64,000 bases of DNA from Helicobacter macacae MIT 99-5501 (GCF_000507845.1 NZ_KI669454.1:620001-684000), one strand, 5' to 3'; shown: positions 9,479 through 19,369, counted from the stretch's first letter. The notes: generated by a model not told the origin, from the letters alone. Numbers and translations are program-made.

Positions 9479-10705
9479 ATGCAAAACACCACACCACAAA
9501 ATCCACCCAAAATCCTAATCATCGGCGGAGGATATGGCGGGCTAAAAGTCGCGCTAGGACTACAAAGAAAGCTAAAATCCCCCGCACACATTACGCTTAT
9601 ATCAAAGCACGACTACCACTACCAAACCACCCTCCTACACAAAGTCGCCATAGGCACGCTAGGCTCGCGCAAAGCTAGAATCTTTTATCGCAAAATCTTA
9701 GACCCTCAAAAAGTCGGCTTTATCAAAGACAAAATCATAGAGCTATGCCCACAAGAAAACAAAGTAAAAGGCAATGGCGGAGAGTATCATTACGATTATC
9801 TAGTCATCGCACTTGGGTTTAAGCCAGATAGCTTTGGGGTAAAGGGTGTGGATAAGCACACTTATAAGCTATCTTCGCTAAATGCCGCGCTAAAACTTAC
9901 CAAAAATATTGAAAACAAATTCAAAGAATATACCCACACCAAAAATCAAAAAGACTTAGAAGTGGTTGTTTGTGGCACGGGATTTACAGGGATAGAGTTT
10001 ACCGCAGAGCTTGCTACACAGCTTGATGAGCTTTGCCTTATTTGTGGGATTGATAGGCGATTGCCAAAGCTTACTTGCATAGGGAGAGCAAAGCAGATTT
10101 TGCCTGTGTTTGAGCAAAGTCTAGCCAAAGTAGCGCAAAACAAGCTAGAAAAATACGGCGTAAATGTCCTAACAGGCACAGACATAAAAGAAATCCAAGA
10201 GGGCAAAGTAATCGCACAGCGAGATGGCATAGATGTAGAGATAGAGGGCAATACAATCATTTGGAGTGCAGGCGTAAAGGGAAGCGACATCATCGAAAAA
10301 TCCATAATCCCAAACAAAAAGGGCAGAATCCCTGTAAATGCCCAGCTACAATGCGAGCCATACCCAAATATCTATGTGGTGGGCGATAGCGCACTTGCTA
10401 CGGACAAAGATGTTATTCACGCGCCCACAGCACAGCTCTCTGCACAGATGGGGGACTATATCGCCGAGCTTCTTATCGCAAAAGTGAAGGGCAAAGAGTT
10501 TCAAAAGCCGTTTAAATTTTATCACAGAGGGACGGTGTGCTCTATCGGGCATACTGATGGCGTGGGTGTCGTCTATCACAAAAATGTCAAAGGCGAGTTT
10601 GCCGCGTTTATGAAAAACACCATAGAAAATAAATGGCTTTATAGCTTGGGTGGATTTGGAATGGTATTTAAAAAAGGGCAGTTTAGGTATAGGACTAGCA
10701 ACTAG
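9479..10705 (+). CDS. Type II NADH dehydrogenase (NDH-2-like NAD(P)/FAD oxidoreductase)
   Basis: A membrane-peripheral flavoenzyme that passes electrons from NADH to quinone without pumping protons. The 408-residue product has an FAD-binding Rossmann motif near the start (ILIIGGGYGGLKVALGL), the family block KHDYHYQTTLLHKVAIGT, a second nucleotide-binding motif in the middle (VVVCGTGFTGIEFTAEL), and the second FAD motif IYVVGDSALA, which is followed by the expected APTAQLSAQMG. AAAAGGAG lies 8 bases before the ATG. It is monocistronic and transcribed away from glf. Among related flavoenzymes NDH-2 is the best fit by motif order and length; sulfide:quinone reductase is less likely because no paired catalytic Cys pattern was evident. 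Confidence 0.88.
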   Translation: MQNTTPQNPPKILIIGGGYGGLKVALGLQRKLKSPAHITLISKHDYHYQTTLLHKVAIGTLGSRKARIFYRKILDPQKVGFIKDKIIELCPQENKVKGNGGEYHYDYLVIALGFKPDSFGVKGVDKHTYKLSSLNAALKLTKNIENKFKEYTHTKNQKDLEVVVCGTGFTGIEFTAELATQLDELCLICGIDRRLPKLTCIGRAKQILPVFEQSLAKVAQNKLEKYGVNVLTGTDIKEIQEGKVIAQRDGIDVEIEGNTIIWSAGVKGSDIIEKSIIPNKKGRIPVNAQLQCEPYPNIYVVGDSALATDKDVIHAPTAQLSAQMGDYIAELLIAKVKGKEFQKPFKFYHRGTVCSIGHTDGVGVVYHKNVKGEFAAFMKNTIENKWLYSLGGFGMVFKKGQFRYRTSN

Positions 10706-10858
10706 CTGCGCGTTTTCGTGCTTTTGGATTTGGTGTGGCTAAAAACTTTTCGCGCTTAAAAAGAAATTTATCAAAAACACGCTACAATACGCTACTTTGT
10801 TTTGGCAGGCTTTTGTTTTATTTGGCAGATTTTATTTTATTTTGGAAGGTTTCACAAG

Positions 10859-11410
10859 ATGCGCTTAAGACTAAATCATATCGGCTATATCGCCAACAAA
10901 ATCGCCCTAGAGCTTTACAACGCTAGCTTTGTAACGCTAAATGTCCCACTAGAATCACTATCAAAAGTCGCCCAAGAAATCCTAGAATCTGATACTAAAA
11001 AAGAACTTGCTATCGATAAAAAAGCCCAAGAAATCGTAGATGAAAATCAGCAAGAGGTGGATTTTATCCGTGCTGATGAGCGGAGGCTTTTTGGGCTTAT
11101 CAAGCGACAAATTGCAAATGAAGAGAAGTTTTTGCTTTTTTGGGACGATAGGTATAATGCCCTCTCTCACAAGATTTTGGATACGCTTATCCAAAAGCAA
11201 TATATCAGCTTCCATATCAGCAACAATCAAGTGAAAAATGTGATTTTCAAAGCGATAGATTCTTTTGCCAAAATGCACGATAGTATCCAAGATGAGGTAA
11301 TGCAAAAAATCAAAAACTACAAGCGCAAACTACTAGCAGGCACTGATGAATACGAGCTAATCTATGAAAAACTCTATGATGAGGAGCTACGCAAGAAAGG
11401 GTTTTTGTAG
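10859..11410 (+). CDS. DUF507 family protein
   Basis: Conserved Campylobacterota protein of unknown function, 183 residues. It begins MRLRLNHIGYIANKIALELY, the typical start of DUF507 proteins, and the same fold seems repeated in the second half (ALSHKILDTLIQKQYI). Highly charged and mainly helical; no signal peptide or membrane segment. The start is set by AAGG nine bases before the ATG at 10859; an earlier start would add a hydrophobic stretch not seen in the family. It lies directly upstream of carA, as in other Helicobacter and Campylobacter genomes (recalled, not searched), which hints at co-transcription but does not establish a role in pyrimidine synthesis. Confidence 0.8.
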   Translation: MRLRLNHIGYIANKIALELYNASFVTLNVPLESLSKVAQEILESDTKKELAIDKKAQEIVDENQQEVDFIRADERRLFGLIKRQIANEEKFLLFWDDRYNALSHKILDTLIQKQYISFHISNNQVKNVIFKAIDSFAKMHDSIQDEVMQKIKNYKRKLLAGTDEYELIYEKLYDEELRKKGFL

Positions 11411-11553
11411 GATTTTGTGGGTTTGGTGGTTTTGTGGATTTTGGTGGCAGTTTTTTGTAGCATTTTGGCAATGGTTGGTTGCTTTTGGAGAGGTAGTTGA
11501 GGGTAGTTATCGTTAGGAGGCTATTTTTGGAATCTTTGTTAAGGAAAACAAGT

Positions 11554-12717
11554 ATGAAAAAAATCTCTACAAAATCACAGAAAAAACAAGTTTGGATATA
11601 TTGTGCAAATGGTGCGTTTTTTAGTGGGAGGCTTTTTGCAGGGGGTGGCACGAGTGTGGGCGAGCTAGTGTTTAACACCTCTCTTTGTGGATACCAAGAA
11701 ATCATTACCGACCCGAGCTATGCAGGGCAATTCATTACCTTTTGTATGCCAGAGATTGGGATTGTGGGGACAAATGAGCAAGATTGCGAGAGTAAGGGGG
11801 TGTTTTGCAGAGGGGTGCTAGTGCGACATTATGAAGATTTTGTGTCAAATTTTCGCTCTACGCAGAGCTTGGAGAAGTTTTTGGACTCTAAAGGTGTGCT
11901 AGGGATATGCGACATAGATACCCGCGCTATCGTAAAAATGCTTCGCAAGGAAGGTGCTATGATGATGATAGCTTCTAGCGAGATAAGCGACAAAGATGAG
12001 CTAGCTAGGATTCTATCTAGCTCTACTCCCATAGAGTTAGAAAATCTAATTGAGCAGGTAAGCACCAAGTCGCCTTATACGCACGATGAAGCGGAGTTTG
12101 ACTTTGCCAAAATGCAATATGCCAAGCCAAAGACACATACCAAAATCATAGTCATAGATTTCGGTGCGAAGCGAAATATCCTAAATGAACTTGCAGAAGT
12201 CGGGCTAGAGCCTGAAGTGTGGGGGTATGAGTTTAGCGCGGAGGAGGTTATCACTCGCTTTAGGGAGGGCGAGATTGGCGGGGTGTTTCTCTCAAATGGA
12301 CCGGGCGACCCTAAGTTTTTACGCCCACAGATTGAGCAAATCAAAAAACTAATAGAAGCAAAAATCCCTATGTTTGGGATTTGTCTAGGGCATCAGCTAT
12401 TATCAATAGCGCACGGACACCAAACGCATAAGCTAAAATTTGGACATCACGGGGGGAATCACCCTGTGAAAAATCTAACCACCCAAAGCATAGAAATCAC
12501 TTCCCAAAATCATATCTACTCTGTGCCAGAGTCCATAGCGCAAGTCGCTCATATAACGCACAGAAATCTTTTTGATGATAGTATCGAGGGGGTGCGCTAT
12601 AAAGATTCGCCGATTTTTTCCCTGCAGCATCACCCAGAGGCAAGCCCCGGTCCAAGAGAATCACGCAGTATTTTTGCGGAATTTGCCACATTGATAAAAG
12701 AGCACAAAAAGGCGTAA
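11554..12717 (+). CDS. carA: Carbamoyl-phosphate synthase small (glutaminase) subunit
   Basis: Hydrolyses glutamine and channels ammonia to CarB. 387 residues: the N-terminal CPSase small-subunit domain (GTSVGELVFNTSLCGYQEIITDPSYAGQ) and a C-terminal class I amidotransferase domain with the nucleophile Cys in MFGICLGHQLL and the His/Glu pair in QHHPEASPGP. The ATG at 11554 follows AAGGA and starts MKKISTKSQKKQVW; a more upstream in-frame ATG exists but would add an untypical Arg/Leu-rich tail. It follows the DUF507 gene at 143 bases. carA and carB are on the same strand but separated by glycan genes and ndh, so they are probably separate transcription units. Confidence 0.96.
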   Translation: MKKISTKSQKKQVWIYCANGAFFSGRLFAGGGTSVGELVFNTSLCGYQEIITDPSYAGQFITFCMPEIGIVGTNEQDCESKGVFCRGVLVRHYEDFVSNFRSTQSLEKFLDSKGVLGICDIDTRAIVKMLRKEGAMMMIASSEISDKDELARILSSSTPIELENLIEQVSTKSPYTHDEAEFDFAKMQYAKPKTHTKIIVIDFGAKRNILNELAEVGLEPEVWGYEFSAEEVITRFREGEIGGVFLSNGPGDPKFLRPQIEQIKKLIEAKIPMFGICLGHQLLSIAHGHQTHKLKFGHHGGNHPVKNLTTQSIEITSQNHIYSVPESIAQVAHITHRNLFDDSIEGVRYKDSPIFSLQHHPEASPGPRESRSIFAEFATLIKEHKKA

Positions 12718-12803
12718 GGTATCGTAAAATTAGTAAAAACTGATTAGTAAAAATATAAAAAAGTCTCTAGTTTTTTTGTTAAATATTATTTTTGCTACAA
12801 ATT

Positions 12804-13991
12804 TTATCTAGGCAGATTTGGATTTTGTCTCGCTTCCCATTCTTGTATTTGCTCAATAAGTGGGGCTATGTCGTAATTTTTGATTTTAGATTCCATTGTG
12901 GCTAGGTATTTATCAATATTTTGCGGTGTCAAAATATGCGTCCCATTTGCGATGGCATCAAGTTGCATACTATTCATATCTAAGTAATAATGTGAGTGGT
13001 CGCAATAATTTGCGATATTACCCGCATAGTCCAAGTTATCAAAACCATAGATTTTAGCATTTTCTAGATTCGCGACTTTTTGTGTGAGATAGGGCAAAAT
13101 CTGCCTTACTTCAGCAAAAATCTCTTTGCCATTTCTGCCCTTATGATACACTTCGTTAAACGGAAAAAGAGCATAGAAAAATCGTGGATAAGGCGGAAAT
13201 ATGAGATAAAACTCAATTTGTGGATTTTCTCTAATCGTCTCTAATATGCTCTCTTGCAAATAGATTTTTTGCTCATCAAAATTTAGTCGCTTTGTTTCCT
13301 CGCTTTTGGGGCGAAAGTCATTTTTTACATACTCGCTATATTGCTTCGCAGTTTGCTCTTTTTGCCACTCAGTCCAATTTACCATTCCACCAAAATATTT
13401 TCGCTCACTTCGATAAGTTTGCGCTATCGTTTCTAAGTCATTTTTATCGCCCACACATTCTGCCTTTTTGCTCCACCTTAAAGCGCATTTGATAAATTTT
13501 TTATTCAAATCACGCTTAAATTTTTCTAAAAATAAACCCTCTGTATAAAGGCGCGAATCAACCCGCCAAGAAGTAGAATTTTCCCTATCGCCATTTATCA
13601 AAGCAAAATTATCAATCGAAAAAATCACTTGCTTGATATTTTTGCGCTTTAGCGCGTAGTCTAGTAGGATTTTGCGCTCACTAAAATCGCTCCCAGCAAG
13701 GCTTAGATTTACCCACTTGCCACCTAGCTTTTGCCCCGCTTCTTTTGCCGAAGTGTTTTCAAGCAACGAAGTGCCTAAAATCACGCTATCAAAGTCCGCG
13801 CTATCAATGATTCCTTTTGCTTGAATCCGTATATCGCTATGGTAAGTAGTAGCGCGAAATATAGGCTTATGAAATAACCAAAATGGGTCGTAAATGTATA
13901 GCAACGCACACAATGCAAATCCACTAAATACTACCACGCTGACAATCCCAGCAAAGCAAATACTAAAAATTTTGTATTTTTTTGCGCTCAT
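12804..13991 (-). CDS. SGNH-hydrolase-like membrane-anchored protein, MBOAT partner
   Basis: 395 residues with one N-terminal membrane segment (residues about 10-32, SICFAGIVSVVVFSGFALCALLYIY) and a large part expected outside the inner membrane. VILGTSLLENTSAKEAGQKL and the late CDHSHYYLDM look like the first and last blocks (Ser, and Asp-x-x-His) of an SGNH/AlgJ/DltD-like hydrolase fold. It starts 9 bases after the MBOAT gene stop, so the two form an operon. By analogy with AlgI/AlgJ, PatA/PatB and DltB/DltD pairs, the MBOAT protein would move an acyl group across the membrane and this one would place it on a glycan. Family resemblance is by motif only; the acceptor is unknown. Confidence 0.7.
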   Translation of the reverse strand: MSAKKYKIFSICFAGIVSVVVFSGFALCALLYIYDPFWLFHKPIFRATTYHSDIRIQAKGIIDSADFDSVILGTSLLENTSAKEAGQKLGGKWVNLSLAGSDFSERKILLDYALKRKNIKQVIFSIDNFALINGDRENSTSWRVDSRLYTEGLFLEKFKRDLNKKFIKCALRWSKKAECVGDKNDLETIAQTYRSERKYFGGMVNWTEWQKEQTAKQYSEYVKNDFRPKSEETKRLNFDEQKIYLQESILETIRENPQIEFYLIFPPYPRFFYALFPFNEVYHKGRNGKEIFAEVRQILPYLTQKVANLENAKIYGFDNLDYAGNIANYCDHSHYYLDMNSMQLDAIANGTHILTPQNIDKYLATMESKIKNYDIAPLIEQIQEWEARQNPNLPR

Positions 13992-14000
13992 ACTCGTCCC

Positions 14001-16266
14001 CTAAAAATTAAAATACAAAAATGGTGTGTATGCGTTTGAATCAAGTAGATTTGAGAGCATAGCCCAAATGGCTATATAAAAAAGTGCGATAGTTAGCACA
14101 AAGCGCGTAAATACCGCACCACCTTTAAGATAAATCTTTTTGTTAAAAATGCGTAGCGCAAGGCGAAATCGCAAATATTGCGTGTCAAAATTTTTCAGCA
14201 TTTCAAAGCTATTTTTACACGCCAAACACACGATAAATGCGATAATAATATAAAAAATCGTGTCATTTCGCCCACCTATTTGCGCTAGGACTTCAGGCAT
14301 TCTGTGTAGTTTCTGTGGCAACTCTACCCATACAATACCAAACATTCCTTTGATAAGATTCACCGCACCATTTAGATTTTCGGAGCGGAAAAACACCCAA
14401 GCGATATTTATAAAGTTAAATGTGATAAACCAGCAAAGGAATTTATAAAGGCGCGTTTGGGTAAAGCGGAGGAATTTTTGATTTTTTTTCATTGCTAGAA
14501 AATAATATTTTATTGTCATTTTGAGACTTTTTAACTTTGTCATTCTGAGCGAAGTGAGCGAAGAATCTCTACTTTGCGTTATTTGTAGAGATACTTCGCT
14601 ACGCTCAGTATGACAACGCATAATAGATTTTGCAAGCCTTTCTAAAATCCACGAGTAGATTCGATGAATCATCATTGCCACTCCGTGCAACACTCCCCAT
14701 ATCACAAATCCCCACCCAGCTCCGTGCCAAATTCCGCTTAAAAACGCTACAATAAAAAGATTGCGTAAGTTTAGAATCTTACCTACACGATTGCCACCTA
14801 GCGGGATATATAAGCATTCGCGCAAAAATCGTCCTAGCGTGATATGCCACCTACGCCAAAACTCTGTAATGTTTAGCGATTTATAAGGCGAATCAAAGTT
14901 AAGTGGCAACACTATGCCAAACATTAGGGCAAGTCCCATCGCCATATCGCAGTATCCGCTAAAGTCAAAATATAGCTGAAATGTGTAGCTTATCGAAGTC
15001 GCCCAACTTTCTGCTATATTTAGCACTCCGCCTTGCTCTACTACGCCAAATCCTGCATTTGCCCATTTGGCGAAACTATCAGCGATGAAAACTTTTTTGA
15101 AAAGCCCAATGCTAAATATAAAAATGCCTTTGGCGAGATATTCATAATTGATTATAGATTGTGCGTTGTCTTTTTGGGAATCTACCCACCCCCTAACCCC
15201 CTCCGCAAAGGAGGGGGAATTTTTAGAGTGTGTGTATTCCATTTCGTCATTGCGAGATTCCACAATTCTAGTATTTGTGGTGGTGCTTGTGGAGTTTTTG
15301 CTAGATTTTGGGAGTGAGCTAGACTGAAGTGTCTGCGAATTCTCAAAATCTAGCAAATCTGCGCAATGATTACCCAAAGATGAATTGCCCATAGAGGCGA
15401 ATTGTGGCATCATCTCGCGGTGGTGAACAATCGGTCCCGCAATCAACTGCGGAAAAAAGCTAATAAATAACGCGTAATCCACAAAATCAATGTGTAGATT
15501 TTCTCTCAACTCGCCTTTAGTGCGCTTGTAGCAGTCAAACAAAAATGCGATTTGCTGAAAGGTTACAAAGCTAAGTGCAAGTGGGAGCAAAATATGTGGC
15601 AGTGGAATATCAAAGTCTAAATGTGCTAGTTTGCTAAAGGTGTTGAAATTTTCTAGCAAAAAGTCTGTGTATTTGAAAAAGCCAAGTAGGGAAAGATTAA
15701 AGATAATGCCAAGAATGAAGTAGAATTTTGGGACAAATTCGTCTTTCGGCGATAAATCGTCGAGACTTGCCACTCCCTTCGTCAATTCGCAGAATTTGCG
15801 AGTGTAACAAAGCAACCATAGACTCTCAGTCTTATTTCCTTGCTCGTGGCTACGCAACCCCGATTTCTCGCTCGAAATACTAGAATTTGTGCGGTTATTG
15901 TTGTGGATTGCTTCGTTCGCTTCGCTCCCTAGCAATGACGAAACATCGGCGTTTGAATCGCGTGAGGCACTAGAATCTAAATAGCGATTCCCCCCCCCCC
16001 CCATTAGTTGCGCTAGATTTTAGCACAACTAATGGGTTGTAATTTTTTAGAATGAGTTTTGCCAAAGTGTAATTTATAATAATCGAGCTAAGCAAAATAG
16101 GTAAATACGCCACTTTCCAAAACGCATAGAAAAATAGACTAGAAATAATCAAAAATATTTTTGCGATTGTGTAGTGGGATTTGAATTTTGCATTTTTAAG
16201 CAAATGAAACACTATCCACACGATAGGTAAAAATATAAAGATGAATGTGAATGAGGAGAAGAGCAT
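14001..16266 (-). CDS. MBOAT O-acyltransferase, phase-variable and OFF here (C13 tract), with repeat insertions
   Basis: Membrane-bound O-acyltransferase of the AlgI/PatA type. The N-part starts MLFSSFTFIFIFLPIVWIVF at 16266 (AAGGACATAA before ATG); the C-part holds the family blocks GIIFNLSLLGFFKYTDF, FWRRWHITLGRFLRECLYIPLGGNR and the catalytic-His motif FLSGIWHGAGW. The parts are out of frame at a run of 13 C (G in sense); 12 or 15 would join them into about 754 residues. That exceeds the usual ~500 because three repeat-derived inserts are in frame: 15734-15985, 15160-15391 and about 14540-14615 (peptide CHTERSEVS...DSSLTSLRMT). In the OFF state the ATG formed just before the G run could restart translation of the C-part. 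The downstream SGNH-like gene is the likely partner. Confidence 0.85.
14541..14613. repeat. Palindromic HTERSEVS-type element inside the MBOAT gene
   Basis: An imperfect inverted repeat with outer arms GTCATTCTGAGCG and CGCTCAGTATGAC and inner arms around GAATCTCTAC / GTAGAGATAC. Intergenic palindromes of this look, which translate as HTERSEV...DSSLTSLRMT, are common in several bacterial groups. Related pieces (TGTCATACT...GAAGTATC) occur in this window near 24480-24580 and 28245-28350. Here it is read through in frame. Confidence 0.7.
15160..15391 (-). repeat. Dispersed repeat RE-1, copy in MBOAT gene (in frame)
   Basis: Bases 15256-15391 are the counterpart of carB 2506-2641, and 15160-15181 the counterpart of the SQKDNAQ tail. 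Between them this copy also contains a C-rich hairpin end (15184-15217) of the inverted-end repeat family found near the autotransporter. So the insert is a mosaic of two repeat families, all read without a stop. Confidence 0.85.
15734..15892 (-). repeat. Dispersed repeat RE-2, copy in MBOAT gene (in frame)
   Basis: Counterpart of carB 3786-3909. Conserved blocks encode NSSISSEKSGLRSHEQGNKT and, after about 30 extra bases, DDLSPKDEF. It lies between two predicted membrane segments of the MBOAT protein, next to the C13 tract. The neighbouring bases 15905-15945 (attgcttcg...caatgacg) resemble yet another intergenic repeat of this window. Confidence 0.75.
15990..16002. repeat. C13 homopolymer switch in MBOAT gene
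   Basis: Thirteen C bases (13 G in the sense strand, after ACTAAT). With 13 G the N-terminal frame ends seven codons after the run (SLFRF stop). With 12 or 15 it continues into the C-terminal 660 codons. Confidence 0.9.
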
Positions 16267-16595
16267 TTATGTCCTTATTTTTAAGAAGTTTTTAGTAAAA
16301 GTTTTTTTCACAAGATTTTGCAAGAATCATTAAGAATCTTTTTATAGAAAATCTTGTAGATTTTAGCAAGGAATCTTTATAAAAAATCACAAAATCTACA
16401 TAGGTGTAACGCGCTACATTAAAAGCATAACTAAATCCTACTAAAGCCTTACAAGGAACTCACAGAGCAACAAAAACTATGCAAACAAAAACTACACAAA
16501 GAGTAATAAAGCTAAAACAAAACTAAAATAACAAAGCGCAATGATAACAAAAAAAAAAAAACGCAAAAGAATTTGAATACTTCTAAAACGAGTTT
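16267..16595. other. AT-rich gap between yhcH-like gene and MBOAT operon
   Basis: About 330 bases with no gene that I can support. It must hold the promoter of the reverse-strand MBOAT gene and the 3' end of nothing recognisable. An A13 tract occupies 16549-16561, about 35 bases from the stop of the yhcH-like gene. No stem-loop followed by T bases was obvious. Confidence 0.5.
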
Positions 16596-17198
16596 TTAGG
16601 GAAAAAGCTCTAGAGGGACTTTTAGCACGGTTTTATGCACTTCTGGGATTTTTTTGGCTGTCGCACCACCAAAATCCTCTAGCCCAAGTCCGCCTGCGTG
16701 GACATCTTGTGGGAAAAACACCGCTAGCGTTCCTGCGTTTAGAAATAGCTTTGAGCAGTGATTGGGAGTTTTATACACAAGCAAATCTTTTTCTGCATCG
16801 TATTTTTCTTCTATCGTGCATTCCCCACTAGGAGCGATGAGAAAATACTCCTGCCCCCGCACGATAAGCTGAAAATCCACAAACTCTTTGTGGCTTTCAA
16901 AAAAGGCTTTGGATTCTAGCTTTAGCGGATAGCTTTGCTCTATTGCGTAGATATTTTTGGTGATTTGGATTTTGCTCTCGCCCTTTGTAGATAGGATTCT
17001 TTGGTGGATTGGGCTTTTGGGAGTGAGTGCTTCAAGCATATATGGATAGACATATTGGAGTGCTTCAAAGACATTTGGTGGTTCTTCATTCACGCTATTT
17101 GGATTGATTTGAGCGCGATTTTCATCGATATTTAGACTATCAAAAAACTCTGGTGCAAAAACCTGCAAAAGCGCACCCGCCTTACCAAATACTGCCAT
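16596..17198 (-). CDS. YhcH/YjgK/YiaL family protein (DUF386)
   Basis: About 200 residues. The conserved cupin-like core includes ESHKEFVDFQLIVRGQEYF and, later, VFFPQDVHAGGLG, with the His and acidic residues that bind a metal in family structures. Members have been linked to sugar or sialic-acid metabolism (YhcH in nan operons, EbgC), possibly as sugar anomerases; here there is no such operon, so the substrate is unknown. I set the start at MAVFGKAGALLQ, because AAAGGGG lies just before that ATG, rather than six codons earlier. The N-terminal 60 residues are longer than in the family core. Single gene, transcribed toward the MBOAT operon. Confidence 0.8.
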   Translation of the reverse strand: MAVFGKAGALLQVFAPEFFDSLNIDENRAQINPNSVNEEPPNVFEALQYVYPYMLEALTPKSPIHQRILSTKGESKIQITKNIYAIEQSYPLKLESKAFFESHKEFVDFQLIVRGQEYFLIAPSGECTIEEKYDAEKDLLVYKTPNHCSKLFLNAGTLAVFFPQDVHAGGLGLEDFGGATAKKIPEVHKTVLKVPLELFP

Positions 17199-17298
17199 TT
17201 TTACCCCTTTATTCACAAAAGATAAGCGCGATAAGCAGGAATACCGCGCTTTTTAGCCTTTCATTGTAGCATTTTTGTTTGTATTTGTGCTAAAGATT

Positions 17299-17320
17299 TT
17301 GCCTAGATTTTGCTAGGCAA
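17299..17320. terminator. Possible terminator hairpin downstream of tsf
   Basis: A perfect 8-base stem (TTGCCTAG / CTAGGCAA) with a 6-base loop, flanked by T bases on the + side (TCTTTTTT) and only a weak T-stretch on the reverse side. It sits 63-84 bases after the tsf stop on the reverse strand. It could work in either direction; no + strand gene ends here. Confidence 0.35.
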
Positions 17321-17382
17321 TCTTTTTTCTACGATTGTCTTTGCAGATTTGTTTTTGCGACTTTTTGCCACCTATTTTGTTG

Positions 17383-18450
17383 CTATTTCATTTGCGCGGC
17401 GACTTCATCAGCGAAGTTTTCAGCTTTTTTTTCTATCCCCTCGCCAAGCTCAAAGCGCGTATATTCTAGGATTTCTATCTCATCGCCTAGCTCTTTTGAC
17501 TTTTCTTTCACAACTTGTGCAATCGTTTTTTTGTCATCTAGCACAAAAAACTGCCCTAGCAAAGTAAGCCTTTGGTCGATGAGTGTGTTATCTGCGATAA
17601 ATCTCTCAAGTTGACCTGGGACAATCTTATCCCAAATCGCCTCTGGCTTGCCCTGCTTGGCTAGGTTTTCTTTTATCTTGGATTCTTGCTTTTTTAGCAC
17701 TTCATCGCTAAGCTGTGCACGCGAGACAAATTCTGGCACATTTTTGAGAGGTTTGCCAAGTCGCTTTAGCTCTTCGTTTTCTTTCTCTATTTCAGCGGCA
17801 AGTGCTACGCATTCTTTTTCCAAAAACTCTTTGCTAAACCCACTATAATCAAGCACTGTAGGCTTCATAGCCGCTGCGTGCATACATAGATTTCGCACTA
17901 GCTCGGCGATTTTTTCTGCATTTGCGCTGTTTTGGAATCTAGCACTGATAAGCACGCCTACTCGTCCATTGAAATGCACATATCCATTTACAAGTGTGTT
18001 TGGCTGTGCTTTTATGCTTTTGATTCTGCGGAGTATGATATTCTCGCCGATTTTTGCGATTTGACTTTTTAGGTAGTCATCAAAGCTACTGGAATCTATC
18101 TGTAGATTTTGCAAGTCTTGTGCGTCATTTGCGGAGTTTTCATAGGCGAGCGAAGTGATTTTTGCTACCAAGTCTTTGAAGTTGTCGTTTTTGGCGACAA
18201 AATCCGTTTCGCTATTTATCTCTATAAGAGAGGCTTTGGAAAAATCTTTTGCCACTTCCACAGAGATGACACCCTCTGCGGCTACTCTATCAGCTTTTTT
18301 TGCAGCTTTGCTAAGCCCTTTTTCGCGCAAGTATTCTACCGCTTTTTCCAAATCTCCATTTACTTCGACAAGTGCTTTTTTGCAGTCCATCATTCCCGCG
18401 TCTGTCATCTCGCGGAGCTGCTTTACAAGCTGTGCGCTAATCTCACTCAT
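17383..18450 (-). CDS. tsf: Translation elongation factor Ts
   Basis: Nucleotide-exchange factor that recycles EF-Tu. The N-terminal UBA-like domain reads [25 protein letters not shown], followed by [21 protein letters not shown]; then the dimerisation domain with [11 protein letters not shown]. 355 residues, the normal size. The ATG at 18450 sits inside the last codons of rpsB (ATGAGTGA overlap of 8 bases), which is the right start because the conserved N-terminus begins there; upstream in-frame ATGs are in the rpsB gene. Co-transcribed and translationally coupled with rpsB. Confidence 0.97.
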   Translation of the reverse strand: MSEISAQLVKQLREMTDAGMMDCKKALVEVNGDLEKAVEYLREKGLSKAAKKADRVAAEGVISVEVAKDFSKASLIEINSETDFVAKNDNFKDLVAKITSLAYENSANDAQDLQNLQIDSSSFDDYLKSQIAKIGENIILRRIKSIKAQPNTLVNGYVHFNGRVGVLISARFQNSANAEKIAELVRNLCMHAAAMKPTVLDYSGFSKEFLEKECVALAAEIEKENEELKRLGKPLKNVPEFVSRAQLSDEVLKKQESKIKENLAKQGKPEAIWDKIVPGQLERFIADNTLIDQRLTLLGQFFVLDDKKTIAQVVKEKSKELGDEIEILEYTRFELGEGIEKKAENFADEVAAQMK

Positions 18451-19369
18451 CTTCGCCACCTTTTCGTGATTTTGGGCTTTCCTTTGGAGTGCTTTTTGGT
18501 GCTCTAGGAGCGCGTGGAGCTCTAGGGGTTCTAGGCTTTTTGTTAGCTTCGCTTGCTTCATCTGCTTGGCTGGAGCTTTTTTCACTCATAGATTCTTGCA
18601 TAGCCTCTTGCAAGACTTCTTGTTTTTCTTTCTCGCTTGCGGGCACATATTCGCTTGATTGGGCGAAGTCTCCCTCTTGCAGTGCTTCAGAGTTCATCTC
18701 TCTCCCCTCAATGATAGCTTCACTCATCTCTTTGCAAAATAGCTGAATAGAGCGAATCGCATCATCATTTCCCGGGATAGGATAGTCTACTTTGTCGGGG
18801 TCGCAGTTGGTATCAAGCGGGGCGACTACGGGTATGCCAAGTCTGCGTGCTTCTGCTACGGCGATTTTTTCTTTTACGACATCGATGACAAAAAGCATAT
18901 CAGGGGCTTTTTTTAGGTGTCGCACACCGCCCAAATATTGGGTAAGTTTGTCTTTTTTGCGAAGTAGCATAAGTTTTTCTTTTTTGGTTAGCAAGTCGAT
19001 TTGCCCGCTAGATTCCATTTCTTCGATGATTTCTAGCTTGCGGACGGAGCGTTTTATCGTGCTAAAGTTTGTTAGCATTCCGCCTAGCCAGCGATAATTC
19101 ACATAGGGGACATTGACTTGCTCGGCTACTTCTTTGATAGCTTCGCTTGCTTGTCGCTTCGTCCCTACAAACATTATCACTTTGCCTTGTGAGGCTGCCT
19201 CTCGCACGATATTGTAAGTGTATCGAAAGTATCGTAAAGTCTTTTGTAAGTCAATAATGTGGATATTTTTTCGCACACCAAAGATAAATGGCTTCATCTT
19301 TGGATTCCATCGCCTTGTCTGATGCCCGAAATGCACACCGCATTCAAGCAAATCTTTCATCGTTACCAT
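18443..19369 (-). CDS. rpsB: 30S ribosomal protein S2
   Basis: Small-subunit protein needed for S1 binding. The start [31 protein letters not shown] and the block [32 protein letters not shown] are highly characteristic. At 308 residues it is longer than the usual 240-265. The extra C-terminal 60 residues are Ser/Lys/Arg-rich with tandem RAP units ([13 protein letters not shown]), a low-complexity tail like those seen in other housekeeping proteins in this window. GAGGAG precedes the ATG. A terminator-like hairpin lies 50-71 bases upstream, in the leader. Confidence 0.97.
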   Translation of the reverse strand: MVTMKDLLECGVHFGHQTRRWNPKMKPFIFGVRKNIHIIDLQKTLRYFRYTYNIVREAASQGKVIMFVGTKRQASEAIKEVAEQVNVPYVNYRWLGGMLTNFSTIKRSVRKLEIIEEMESSGQIDLLTKKEKLMLLRKKDKLTQYLGGVRHLKKAPDMLFVIDVVKEKIAVAEARRLGIPVVAPLDTNCDPDKVDYPIPGNDDAIRSIQLFCKEMSEAIIEGREMNSEALQEGDFAQSSEYVPASEKEKQEVLQEAMQESMSEKSSSQADEASEANKKPRTPRAPRAPRAPKSTPKESPKSRKGGEDE

